A stretch of DNA of 40,029 nt, taken from positions 1 to 40,029 of the forward strand of contig NZ_JACIGI010000032.1 of the NCBI RefSeq assembly GCF_014197795.1, given 5' to 3'. Origin of the DNA: Roseospira goensis (GTDB lineage: Bacteria; Pseudomonadota; Alphaproteobacteria; Rhodospirillales; Rhodospirillaceae). The position numbers and the translations under genes are program-made. Below, one piece after another: positions 23,381 through 31,515 of the stretch (the first letter of the stretch is position 1; each line of letters starts with the position of its first letter). A model generated the notes under the pieces. It saw nothing but the letters and a program-made list of their open reading frames with translations, did no database searches and was not told where the DNA came from.

Positions 23381-24176
23381 CCGGGGATCCGCCGCCCAGG
23401 GCGTCGGGAACCTGGATCCGTATTGATCGCCCGGCCACGGTCTGGCCCAGGGTGGACAGCAGCGGCTCGGCCACCAGGCTCACCACTTCGGCCCGGGACA
23501 GGCCGTTCAGCGGCGTGTCGACCCAGCCGCGCCACAGGTAGGCGCCGCTGCGCGGGTCCTCCACCGTGACCTGAAGGCGCAGGGTGGCGGCGAAGCTGTC
23601 GCGGCGGCGGTGCAGGACGTTGCCCTCGACGCCTTCGGTGCGGCCCTGCAGCTCGGTGACGTCGATGCCCGGCGGCGGCGCCGCGCCGGCGTCGCCCTGG
23701 CCGCGCACCTCCTCCATCTCCAGCAGTCCCTTGGCCAGGGCCGGCACGCCGGAGCGGATCACGTAGACCTCGAAGGTCATGTCGAGCAGGACCGGAGCCG
23801 CGCCGTCGCGGCCCAGGTCGGCCAGCGCCGCCTCCAGAGCGCGCTGGATGGCGTCGTTCTCGCGAGAGTCGTCGTAGCGCCGGACCAGAAACCCGGCCTC
23901 GTCGGGCATCGGGCCGTAGGCGGCCGCGTTGACGGTGGCGGCCAGGGGCGCCACCGGCACCCGGGTGCCGCTTTCGGCCGCCGCCTCAGTCTCGGCCGGG
24001 GCCGCGCGCAGCGGGCCGGGGCCGAGGGCGGCGACGGCCAGCAGGCCGGCGGCCAGACAGAGGGCCGGACCCGAGAGAACCCGGCGGAGCGACTGGGGGA
24101 GCGTCCAGGGACGCGCCAGAGGGGCGAACCCCATCGGGGCGAACCGGAGTCCAGACTGCGCGCCGCGATCGGTCAT
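23373..24176 (-). CDS. Secreted protein of unknown function
   Basis: The product has 267 residues if started at 24176; the first Met choice is uncertain, and a start about 14 residues later also works. A hydrophobic segment (about 38-55, ALCLAAGLLAVAALG) ending near LRAAP acts as an export signal. The mature part has FLVRRYDDSRENDAIQRALEAAL, a strand LLDMTFEVYVI, and LQVTVEDPRSGAYLWRGWVDT near the end, suggesting an alpha/beta periplasmic domain. No cysteine lipobox is evident. It follows the acyl-CoA dehydrogenase gene after 157 bp. I do not recognise the family. Confidence 0.68.
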   Translation of the reverse strand: MTDRGAQSGLRFAPMGFAPLARPWTLPQSLRRVLSGPALCLAAGLLAVAALGPGPLRAAPAETEAAAESGTRVPVAPLAATVNAAAYGPMPDEAGFLVRRYDDSRENDAIQRALEAALADLGRDGAAPVLLDMTFEVYVIRSGVPALAKGLLEMEEVRGQGDAGAAPPPGIDVTELQGRTEGVEGNVLHRRRDSFAATLRLQVTVEDPRSGAYLWRGWVDTPLNGLSRAEVVSLVAEPLLSTLGQTVAGRSIRIQVPDALGGGSPAE

Positions 24177-24333
24177 GGTGCGGATCGTCCTTGCGTCTGG
24201 GGCGTGCGGGGCCGCGGCCGTCGCCGCCCCGGATGCGCCCTTGCGGCACTGTAGTCCGGATCCGGGCGTCGCGAAACCGCCCCGATCCGGACCCCGGCAG
24301 TGCTCCCGCCCTTCGGACCGGGGCGGGGACGGG

Positions 24334-26130
24334 TCAGAACCAGTCCTCCTCCAGCGCCATCAGGCTGTCCGGCCCGGCCAGCGCGGCCGCCCGGTGCGCC
24401 CGGGTGAAGGGCATCACCGCGTCGGCGAAATAGCGCGCCGTGCCCAGCTTGGCCTGCCACTGGGCCGGGTTGCCCGTGCCGGCGTCGAGCCGGCGGCGTG
24501 CGTCCAGCGCCGCCCGCATCATCAGCCAGCCGCCGGCGGCGATGCCGAACAGGCTGGCATAGGGCGTGGCCGCGCCCTGGGCGTCGAGCGGGCTGGCATG
24601 GTCCAGCACCCAGGTGGTGGTGGCCTCCAGGTCGTCCAGCGCGGCGGCGAAGGCCGGCGCCATGGCGGCCACATCGGCCGGCGCCCCGGTCAGGGCGTCG
24701 TGGGTGGCGCGCATGTCGGCCACCAGGGCGCGCACCGCCGCGCCCTTGTCGCGCAGCACCTTGCGGCTGACCAGGTCGATGGCCTGGATGCCGTTGGTGC
24801 CCTCGTAGATGCGGGCCACGCGGGCGTCGCGCAGGTGCTGGGCGGCCCCCGTCTCCTCGATGTAGCCGGTGCCGCCGTGCACCTGCACGCCCATGTCGCT
24901 GACCGCGAACCCCACCTCGGTGCACCAGCCCTTGACCACCGGCGTCAGCACGTCGGCGCGGGCCTGGGCGGCGGCGCGCACGCTCTCGTCCGGCTGCGCC
25001 TTGGCCAGGTCCATGCGGGCGGCGGCGTAGTAGGTCAGCAGCCGCGCCGCCTCGGTCCGGGCGCGCATGTCCATAAGCATGCGGCGCACGTCGGGATGAT
25101 GGACGATGGTGGCCCGGCCGGTGGCCGGGTCGGTGACGTCGACGCCCTGCACCCGGTCGCAGGCGAAGGCGACCGCCTGTTGATAGGCGCGTTCGGCGAT
25201 GCCCACGCCTTGCAGGCCGACGTTGAGGCGGGCGTTGTTCATCATGGTGAACATGCAGGCCAGGCCCTGGTGGGGGGCGCCGATCAGGGTGGCGACGGCG
25301 CCGCCGTCGTCGCCGTAGGCCATCACCGCCGTCGGGCTGCCGTGGATGCCCAGCTTGTGCTCCAGCGACACCGCCTTGACGTCGTTGGCGTCGCCCAGGC
25401 TGCCGTCCGCCGCCACCAGCCGCTTGGGCACCAGGAACAGCGAGATCCCCTTCACCCCGGGCGGCGCGTCGGGCAGGCGGGCGAGGACCAGATGGCAGAT
25501 GTTCTCGGTCAGGTCGTGGTCGCCGTGGCTGATGAACACCTTCTGGCCGTGGATGCGGTAGCGGTCCTCGCCCAGGTCCGGCGCCGGTTCGGCCTTGCAG
25601 CGCAGTTGCGCCAGATCGGAGCCGGCCTGCGACTCGGTCAGGTTCATGGTGCCGGTCCACTCGCCGCTGACCAGCTTGGGCAGGTAGACCTCCTTCTGGT
25701 GGTCGGTGCCGTGGACGCTCAGCGCCTCGATGGTGCCGGTGGTGAGCAGCGGCCCGATCGACCAGGCCATGTTGGCCGCGTGCCAGATCTCGGCCACCGC
25801 GACGCCGACCACACCGGGCAGGCCCTGGCCCCCGTAATCGGGATCGAACGGCAGGCTGTTCCAGCCCGCCTCCAGGAACTGCGCATAGGCCTCGACCGCC
25901 CCGTCCGGCATGCGCACCGTGCCGTCCGGCTCCAGGCGACAGCCCTGCTGGTCGCCGACGGCGTTGATGGGGGCCAGGACACCGGCCCCGAACTTGCCGG
26001 CCTCGTCCAGGACGGCGGCGATCAGGTCGGGCGTGGCCTCGGCATAGCGGGGCAGCTCGGCGATCTCGGGCAGGCCCGCCAGATCGAGCGCGAACTGCAT
26101 GTCTTCCAGCGGCGCCGCGTAGGTGGTCAT
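24334..26130 (-). CDS. Acyl-CoA dehydrogenase, DmdC-like, with C-terminal extension
   Basis: This FAD enzyme oxidises an acyl-CoA thioester to the enoyl-CoA. It has 598 residues, longer than ordinary acyl-CoA dehydrogenases (about 380), and carries the extra C-terminal domain of the DmdC/AidB-like group. MNLTESQAGSDLAQLRCKAEP is the FAD/substrate motif, VHGGTGYIEETGAAQHLRDA lies before the extension, and the protein ends EEDWF. GGAGGA precedes the ATG. Homologues include 3-methylmercaptopropionyl-CoA dehydrogenase of dimethylsulphoniopropionate breakdown, but no dmd neighbour is present, so the substrate is unknown. Confidence 0.9.
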   Translation of the reverse strand: MTTYAAPLEDMQFALDLAGLPEIAELPRYAEATPDLIAAVLDEAGKFGAGVLAPINAVGDQQGCRLEPDGTVRMPDGAVEAYAQFLEAGWNSLPFDPDYGGQGLPGVVGVAVAEIWHAANMAWSIGPLLTTGTIEALSVHGTDHQKEVYLPKLVSGEWTGTMNLTESQAGSDLAQLRCKAEPAPDLGEDRYRIHGQKVFISHGDHDLTENICHLVLARLPDAPPGVKGISLFLVPKRLVAADGSLGDANDVKAVSLEHKLGIHGSPTAVMAYGDDGGAVATLIGAPHQGLACMFTMMNNARLNVGLQGVGIAERAYQQAVAFACDRVQGVDVTDPATGRATIVHHPDVRRMLMDMRARTEAARLLTYYAAARMDLAKAQPDESVRAAAQARADVLTPVVKGWCTEVGFAVSDMGVQVHGGTGYIEETGAAQHLRDARVARIYEGTNGIQAIDLVSRKVLRDKGAAVRALVADMRATHDALTGAPADVAAMAPAFAAALDDLEATTTWVLDHASPLDAQGAATPYASLFGIAAGGWLMMRAALDARRRLDAGTGNPAQWQAKLGTARYFADAVMPFTRAHRAAALAGPDSLMALEEDWF

Positions 26131-26433
26131 GGGGATTCTCCTCCGTTTGTCCCGCCGCAGCCGGATCCGGGACGTCGGACCCGGGGGTCGCGCCCGTGCC
26201 GTCGAGGCCCAAGCGTTGCACGGCGCCAGGGCCGCGCGCAACGCGGTCGGACACCGGGACCCGCAGGCCCTAGAATACCGGCATAACAGCTTGGAATCAC
26301 GTGCTTTCGCTGCATGACGGATTCCCCCGGCCCGTCCTCTGCGCTACACTGGATGTCGGGTTGGCTGTGCGGAGACGGACCGGTGGCCGGCCCGCGAGAC
26401 GAAGGGCGCGCAACGGGGACGGGGAGGCGCGGC
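26131..26433. other. Divergent spacer between acyl-CoA dehydrogenase and secreted protein genes
   Basis: This 303-bp stretch holds the dehydrogenase ribosome-binding site at its left edge. In the middle an AT-richer patch (26270-26315) includes TAGAATA and CATAACAG, which is where promoters would be expected. TACACT at 26345-26350 could be a -10 for the rightward gene but has no good -35. No further gene is seen. Confidence 0.4.
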
Positions 26434-26988
26434 GTGGCGGATGTCCGGCGAACCATCGACGGGGGCCGGCGCGGACGGGCGGCGGTCGCCCTGCTGCTGC
26501 TGGCCGGTGTGCTGGCGGCACTGGTCCTGACCCCGGCGGCGGCGCGGGCCTGGGAGCCCGGCGCGCCCGGCCCCACGATCCACATCCGCTCGGCGCCGTC
26601 CCCGCCCCAACGTCCGCAGTGCCAGGGCGGCGGCCAGCCGCCGCCGGTGATCGCCATTCGCGCCCTGCAGACCCGGCTGATGGTCGCGGCCCTGAGTTGC
26701 GGGGCGCGCGCCGGCTACGGCGCCTTCGTCACCCGGTTCTCGAACCAGCTCGCCGCCAACGCCGATGCGCTCAGCGTGCGCTACCGCCATCGCGGCGGCC
26801 GCGCCGCCATCGACAGCCTGGTGACCCGCCTGGCCAACGCCGCCGCGGCCGAGAGCAACACCGACCGCCACGGCTTCTGTGACCGCAGCAGCGCCACTCT
26901 GGAGCGCCTGCAACGCACCCCGCTGGGGGATCTGAACCGGGTCGCGCTGGAGACGTGGCCGCCGGGGGTGCCGTGTGGGGCATTCTGA
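26434..26988 (+). CDS. Secreted protein of unknown function
   Basis: The GTG at 26434 follows GGGGAGG and gives 184 residues; longer upstream starts lack a ribosome-binding site. An Arg-rich start (VRRTIDGGRRGR) and a hydrophobic core (about 18-35) ending TPAAARA form a signal peptide. The mature part contains ALQTRLMVAALSCGARAGYG, FVTRFSNQLAANADALSVRY and SLVTRLANAAAAES, all amphipathic helices, with a pair of cysteines (SCG and FCDR). I believe similar proteins are common in Rhodospirillales, without a known role. The gene stands alone. Confidence 0.7.
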   Translation: MADVRRTIDGGRRGRAAVALLLLAGVLAALVLTPAAARAWEPGAPGPTIHIRSAPSPPQRPQCQGGGQPPPVIAIRALQTRLMVAALSCGARAGYGAFVTRFSNQLAANADALSVRYRHRGGRAAIDSLVTRLANAAAAESNTDRHGFCDRSSATLERLQRTPLGDLNRVALETWPPGVPCGAF

Positions 26989-27425
26989 GTCCCAGGCTGC
27001 GACGCTCGACGCAGGGTGCGTTTGGATCTGCGTTGCAGAATGACCGTCATCCTGGGGGCGCCCGGACCGGACGCGCATGGGGAAGCGCCGACCCGGCCCC
27101 GACGACGGTCGGTGACAGCGGGTGACCTGGAGGCACAGGCGCAACGGATGCGGCGGGGAAAAGGACGGGGAACGGCGCGGTTGAGAGAGGGAGCTACTGA
27201 CCGACGCCGTTCCCCGCACGACCGACCACCCAGATCGGGCGGACCGGGCTGGACCACACGCGACGGCGGACACGGGAAAAGCCGCGTGTAACCCGGAGAC
27301 AGCGCCGCAGGAGGGGGTGCGATCACTGCCGCTGGCGTTCTGTGCACGAGGCGTGCCAGACTGGGCGGGTCCGGATCCTCCATCCCTCCGCCCCGCGCCA
27401 CCAACCACCCGAGGAGCGTGAGCCC
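26989..27425. other. Structured non-coding interval upstream of the GST gene
   Basis: No coding region is convincing in this 437-bp gap. It holds several stems. CATTCTG (26981-26987) pairs with CAGAATG (27036-27042), and interleaved CCCAGG (26991) pairs with CCTGGG (27051). CGGGGAACGGCG (27166-27177) pairs perfectly with CGCCGTTCCCCG (27205-27216) around a purine-rich 27-nt loop. A nested hairpin follows: CCGGG (27244-27248) with CCCGG (27292-27296), enclosing ACACGCG (27256-27262) with CGCGTGT (27283-27289). It could be a small RNA, a set of dispersed repeats, or both. Confidence 0.45.
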
Positions 27426-28049
27426 GTGCTGCTGATCGGTCGCGACCTGTCGCCCTACACCCGCCGCGTTGCCGTCACCCTGCGTGTCCTGGGCCTGGCC
27501 CACGAGCGCCTGCCCCTGGCCACCGCCACCCAGCAGGACGAGATCCGCGTCTACAATCCGCTCGGCCGGGTGCCGGCGCTGCGCCTCAACGACGGCACCG
27601 TGCTGATCGACAGCGCCGCGATACTGGACTACCTCGACGAGCAGGTCGGGCCGGACCGCGCCCTGATCCCGCCCGCGGGTCCGGCCCGGCGCCGGGTGCT
27701 CCAGCACTGCGCGCTCCTGACCGGGGCGATGGACAAGGCGGTGATCGCCTACTACGAGCGCACGCGCCGGCCCGAAGACAAGATCCACCAGCCGACGGTC
27801 GCGGGCAACGAACGCCAGGTGGCCGACGGCCTGGCGGCGGCCGAGGCGGAGCGCCCCGAGGGCGGCGGCTGGCTGCTGGGCGGATCGCGGCCGACGCAGG
27901 CCGACATCACCGCCATGGTCACCCTGCCGTTCCTGGCCATCGTGCTGCCGCATCTGGTCGGTCCGGGCCGGCATCCGCGCCTGGAGGCCCTGGTGGCGCG
28001 CCAGGGGCCGGCGCTGCCCGGGTTCACCGAGACCGACCCGACGCCGTAG
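27426..28049 (+). CDS. Glutathione S-transferase family protein
   Basis: The product has 207 residues. The thioredoxin-like N-terminal domain (about 1-75) reads LLIGRDLSPYTRRVAVTLRV and YNPLGRVPALRLNDGTVLID, with the cis-proline and the Asp-Ser glutathione-binding pair. The helical C-terminal domain (about 85-200) has GGSRPTQADITA. The first active-site Ser/Cys position is SPYTRR, with serine and no cysteine. The GTG start is preceded by GAGGAG at 27411-27416. The substrate is unknown. It stands next to the structured interval and convergent to the AsmA-like gene. Confidence 0.88.
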   Translation: MLLIGRDLSPYTRRVAVTLRVLGLAHERLPLATATQQDEIRVYNPLGRVPALRLNDGTVLIDSAAILDYLDEQVGPDRALIPPAGPARRRVLQHCALLTGAMDKAVIAYYERTRRPEDKIHQPTVAGNERQVADGLAAAEAERPEGGGWLLGGSRPTQADITAMVTLPFLAIVLPHLVGPGRHPRLEALVARQGPALPGFTETDPTP

Positions 28050-28050
28050 A

Positions 28051-28074
28051 GGGCCGCCGTCAGTCCGGCGGCCC
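28051..28074. terminator. Hairpin between convergent GST and AsmA-like genes
   Basis: GGGCCGCCG (28051-28059) pairs with CGGCGGCCC (28066-28074) around a 6-nt loop that holds the start of the minus-strand stop codon. It begins immediately after the GST stop, so both genes may end on it. No U-tract. Confidence 0.5.
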
Positions 28075-31000
28075 CACCGACGGCATGGTCACCGGCCGGT
28101 CGGCGTTGCCTTCCGGCAGCGCCCCGAACAGCCCGCGCAGGAAGCCCGGGGTCAGCACCGACAGCGGGTTGACGCTGACCGCCGGGTCGTCGATCGGCCC
28201 GGTGGCGCGATAGGCGACCGCGAACACACCGCCGCCCTTCTCGCCCACCAGCAGGTCGCCGACCAGCGGGATGTTCCCGACCAGCGCGTTGACCAGGTAG
28301 AGCGGCACCACCACCCCCTCCAGGTCGAGGCCGTCGGCCGCGAGGTCGATGGTGCCGTTGGCGGTCACGCCCAGCGACGGGCCGTTGGCCCGCGCCTCCG
28401 TCAGGGTCAGCAGCGAGTCGGCATAGGTGAAGGGCGCCACCAGGGTGGAAACGCTGAGCCCCGTGCCCTGCAACTCGTCCAGGATGCCGGTCAGGGCCGC
28501 AACCGAAAGGATGCGGGCCAGCACCGGGGCGTCGGCGAGATGGAAGTCCGTCACCTCCAGCCGACCCTGGACGGCGTCGCGGGCATCGAGGGTGCCGGTC
28601 AGGCGCAGCCGGCCCCCGCGCACCTGACCGGTCAGGTCGAGCGCCCGCGCCACCGCGCCGGCATCGCCGGCGGTCACGGTGAAGCGCCGGTCGCCGCCCT
28701 CGGGGGCCAGGGTCAGCCGCAGCGGCGGGCCGTCCGCCCCGATGCGGGCGTCGGCTTCGGCCTCGGCCCAGCGCCCGGCGGCGTCGCGGGTCACGCCGGC
28801 CCGCAGCCCGGCGAGCGTGACCGTTTCCGTCAGCCGCACCCGCGCCAGGTCCAGCGACAGATCGAGGGGCGGCCCCGATGGGGTCTCGGGGGGGGTCTCG
28901 GCAGGGTCCTGGGCGGGGGCCGCGCTCGTCGTCTCGCCGGCCGCCCCGTCCTCGGCCAGCAGCGGGCGCAGGTCCAGGCTCGGACCGCGCACGACGAAGG
29001 CGTAGGGATCCCCAGCCGTCGCCGGCGCGGTGACGCGCGCCGTCACGTCGGTGGCGCCCAGCGCCGCGCGGTCCAGCGTGACCGCGCGCAGGGCCCCGGC
29101 GCCACTCAGGCGGGCCTGGCCGCGCACCGCGTCATCGGTGGCGGTGGTGACGTCGAAGTCCACCGTCATGGCCGCGTCGGCGAAGGTGCCGGCGATCATC
29201 GCCCGGGCCGGTGTGCCGGCGGGTTTGCGCCAGCCCAGCGGGTCGACCGCGAGGGTGGTCGGCGACAGGTCGACGTCCGCGTCCAGCCGACCCGGGCGGC
29301 CGGCGGTTTCGGTGTAGGTCAGGGTGGCATCGACCGGACCGTCCATCCAGGGCGGCTGGAACGGCCCGCCGTCGAGCCGGAAGCGCGCTCGCGCGGCGTT
29401 GTCCAGGCGTCCGGAGACCCGGTAGCGGCGATCGAAGGCCGCGCCGTCGGTGAAGTTTTCGCGCCAGTCCAGCCGCACCGGCACCCCGCCCACCCGGGCC
29501 GTGCCGGTCACGTCCATGCCGGTCCCGTCGAGGGTCAGGCGCAGGTCGCCGTCGGCCAGGTCCTGGCCCAGCGCGACCCCCGGCAGCGCCACCCCGCTCG
29601 CGTTGGCCTGCACGCCGATCTCCAGCGCGTCCAGCGCCAGGTCCTTGAGCAGCGGCATGCCCAGGGTCAGGGTGGTGCGGGTCTCGCCGCGCGTCTGCCC
29701 CGGGTCGATTCCCACCTGCGAGGCGTAGCCCAGCGGGTCGTGGTCGATCAGCGCCAGCGCCGCCGGCAGCGGCCCGACGATCTCGAAGGTCATGTCGGCG
29801 CGTTCCACGTCGGCGTCGAAATCAGTGAAGGCCACCGTGCCCCCGGTCACCGCGAGGTCGCCGGCCCCGCCGCCGGCAATGTCGATGGTGACCGCGTCGA
29901 GCCCGAACCGCACCGTGCCCCGCGCGTCGCTGGCCGGCGGCAGCCCCTTCAGGTAGCGCACCGTCATACCCGAGACCGGCGCCGCGCCGTCCAGCCCGGT
30001 CACCGTCAGGCCCGACCAGTCGGGACCGCCCAGCGTCACGACCGCGCTGGCCCCGGCGACGCGGCCGTCGGACAGGTTGGCGTCGATCCACTTGCGGGCC
30101 CCGTCGGCCAGCTCGGGCGGCCAGTGCCGCACCACCGTCGGCACGTCCACCGCCGACAGGGTGAGGGCGGCCGTTCCGTCCAGCGGACCGCCGGCCGGCG
30201 CGGTCAGGCGGCCGTCCGCGGTCACCGTGGTGCCGTCGAGTCCGAGCGTCAGGGTGTCCAGGTGAAGCCCCAGGACCCCGGCGGCGTCGCGCGTGGCGCG
30301 GGCCTCCAGGGCCAGCCCGCGGAGGTCGTAGCCGTGCGCCACCGGCGCCGGCAGAACGGCCCGGCCGGCGGCACCACCCAGCGACAGGCTGGCGTAGCGC
30401 AGCACCGCCAGGGGATCGCTCGGCAGCGGGCCGGTCAGCGCCGCCAGGTCGACGTCGACCGTCAGCGTGCCGGACAGCGGCTGGCGCCAGCCCGCCAGTG
30501 TGGGCAGGCCCAGCAGGCCGGCCAGGTCGCGTCCCGGGTCGAGGTGCTCGAAGGCCACCAGGGCGGAGGCGAGGCGGGGGCCGCTCGCGGTCCCGGGGGC
30601 GTGCCGCAGCGCCACGTCGACCGCCGCCGGCCGTGCCGCCGGCGTGCCGGTGGCAGGGGGCGCCTGCGGGTCGTCCAGGGTCAGCGAGCCCTCCAGGCTC
30701 AGCGCCCCGCCGGCCCGGGTCACGGTCAGCGTGCTGGCCCGCAGGCGCCAGGTGCGGCCGAGCGCCTGGTCCTCGACACGCACGTGGGCGTCGCGCAGGG
30801 TCAGGCCCAGATCGGCCAGCCAGGCCCAGGTCTGCACCAGACCGGTGGCCGGCACCGCCGGGCCGGACGGCGCCGGATCCCGGTTGGGAGCTGGGGTGGA
30901 GTCTGGGGTGGAGTCTGGGGTAGGGGCGGGGGGGGGCTGGAGCGCCACCCCCAGGGTGCCGTCGGCGCCGCGCCGGACCGTCAGCTCCGGCCCCAGCAGC

Positions 31001-31380
31001 ACCAGGTCGCTCAGCACCAGCTCGCCGTGCAGCAGCGCGCCCGGATCCAGCCCCACCGAGACCGTGCCCACCCGGGCCAGCGGCGCCGCCTCGGACGCAT
31101 CCAGGCGGACGTCCCGCAGCGCCACGTCCAGGCCGGCGGCCGGACCGCCCCAGGTGAGGGCCGCCCCGCCCACGGTGGCGGTCAGCGGCAGCCCGGCGTC
31201 GTCGAGGGCGTCGGTCAGCGCGGTTTCGATGCGCGGCACCAGGAACGGCACATCGAGCGGCCCGCGCGACAGCGTCCAGGCCGCCGCCACCAGCGCCAGC
31301 AGGACCAGCCCGACGACCAGCCCCAGCCGCATCAGGGTGACCCGCACCGCATGGGATTTCGCCGATGTCGCCGTCACCAC
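28060..31380 (-). CDS. AsmA/YhdP-like envelope protein (DUF3971 type)
   Basis: This large inner-membrane-anchored periplasmic protein has about 1106 residues. One N-terminal helix (about residues 17-35, LGLVVGLVLLALVAAAWTL) is followed by long beta-rich repeats. RVGTVSVGLDPGALLHGELVLSDL near the start, the Pro-rich insert near 145-165 and the AsmA-like end, with ADGLDLEGVVVPLYLVNALV and GNIPLVGDLLVGEKGGGVFA, match the YhdP group. That group is implicated in moving phospholipid to the outer membrane in E. coli. The start is uncertain between two adjacent GTG codons (31380, 31377) and an ATG at 31332. It is divergent from glnE, a pairing I believe recurs in Rhodospirillales. Confidence 0.87.
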   Translation of the reverse strand: MVTATSAKSHAVRVTLMRLGLVVGLVLLALVAAAWTLSRGPLDVPFLVPRIETALTDALDDAGLPLTATVGGAALTWGGPAAGLDVALRDVRLDASEAAPLARVGTVSVGLDPGALLHGELVLSDLVLLGPELTVRRGADGTLGVALQPPPAPTPDSTPDSTPAPNRDPAPSGPAVPATGLVQTWAWLADLGLTLRDAHVRVEDQALGRTWRLRASTLTVTRAGGALSLEGSLTLDDPQAPPATGTPAARPAAVDVALRHAPGTASGPRLASALVAFEHLDPGRDLAGLLGLPTLAGWRQPLSGTLTVDVDLAALTGPLPSDPLAVLRYASLSLGGAAGRAVLPAPVAHGYDLRGLALEARATRDAAGVLGLHLDTLTLGLDGTTVTADGRLTAPAGGPLDGTAALTLSAVDVPTVVRHWPPELADGARKWIDANLSDGRVAGASAVVTLGGPDWSGLTVTGLDGAAPVSGMTVRYLKGLPPASDARGTVRFGLDAVTIDIAGGGAGDLAVTGGTVAFTDFDADVERADMTFEIVGPLPAALALIDHDPLGYASQVGIDPGQTRGETRTTLTLGMPLLKDLALDALEIGVQANASGVALPGVALGQDLADGDLRLTLDGTGMDVTGTARVGGVPVRLDWRENFTDGAAFDRRYRVSGRLDNAARARFRLDGGPFQPPWMDGPVDATLTYTETAGRPGRLDADVDLSPTTLAVDPLGWRKPAGTPARAMIAGTFADAAMTVDFDVTTATDDAVRGQARLSGAGALRAVTLDRAALGATDVTARVTAPATAGDPYAFVVRGPSLDLRPLLAEDGAAGETTSAAPAQDPAETPPETPSGPPLDLSLDLARVRLTETVTLAGLRAGVTRDAAGRWAEAEADARIGADGPPLRLTLAPEGGDRRFTVTAGDAGAVARALDLTGQVRGGRLRLTGTLDARDAVQGRLEVTDFHLADAPVLARILSVAALTGILDELQGTGLSVSTLVAPFTYADSLLTLTEARANGPSLGVTANGTIDLAADGLDLEGVVVPLYLVNALVGNIPLVGDLLVGEKGGGVFAVAYRATGPIDDPAVSVNPLSVLTPGFLRGLFGALPEGNADRPVTMPSVGPPD

Positions 31381-31463
31381 CCCTCCCGCGCGTCCGGGCG
31401 CACGCTCAGGTCCGGGGCCGCGGCGCCGCGCCGCCCCGCCCTGTCCCCGCGCCAGCCGGGCGC

Positions 31464-31492
31464 TTGACCCCCCGGGTCGGTTCCCGCAGTGT
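31464..31492 (+). promoter_or_regulatory. Probable sigma-70 promoter of glnE
   Basis: TTGACC (31464-31469) and CAGTGT (31487-31492) are 17 bp apart in the 135-bp divergent spacer. The start near 31499 would leave a leader of about 17 nt before the glnE ATG. Confidence 0.5.
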
Positions 31493-31515
31493 GCGCCGGC
31501 AAATGAGGTGATCCC

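Noticed and set aside
27016-27291. 91-codon frame in the structured interval
   Set aside because: No ribosome-binding site or recognisable domain, and the stems cut across it; a non-coding reading fits better.
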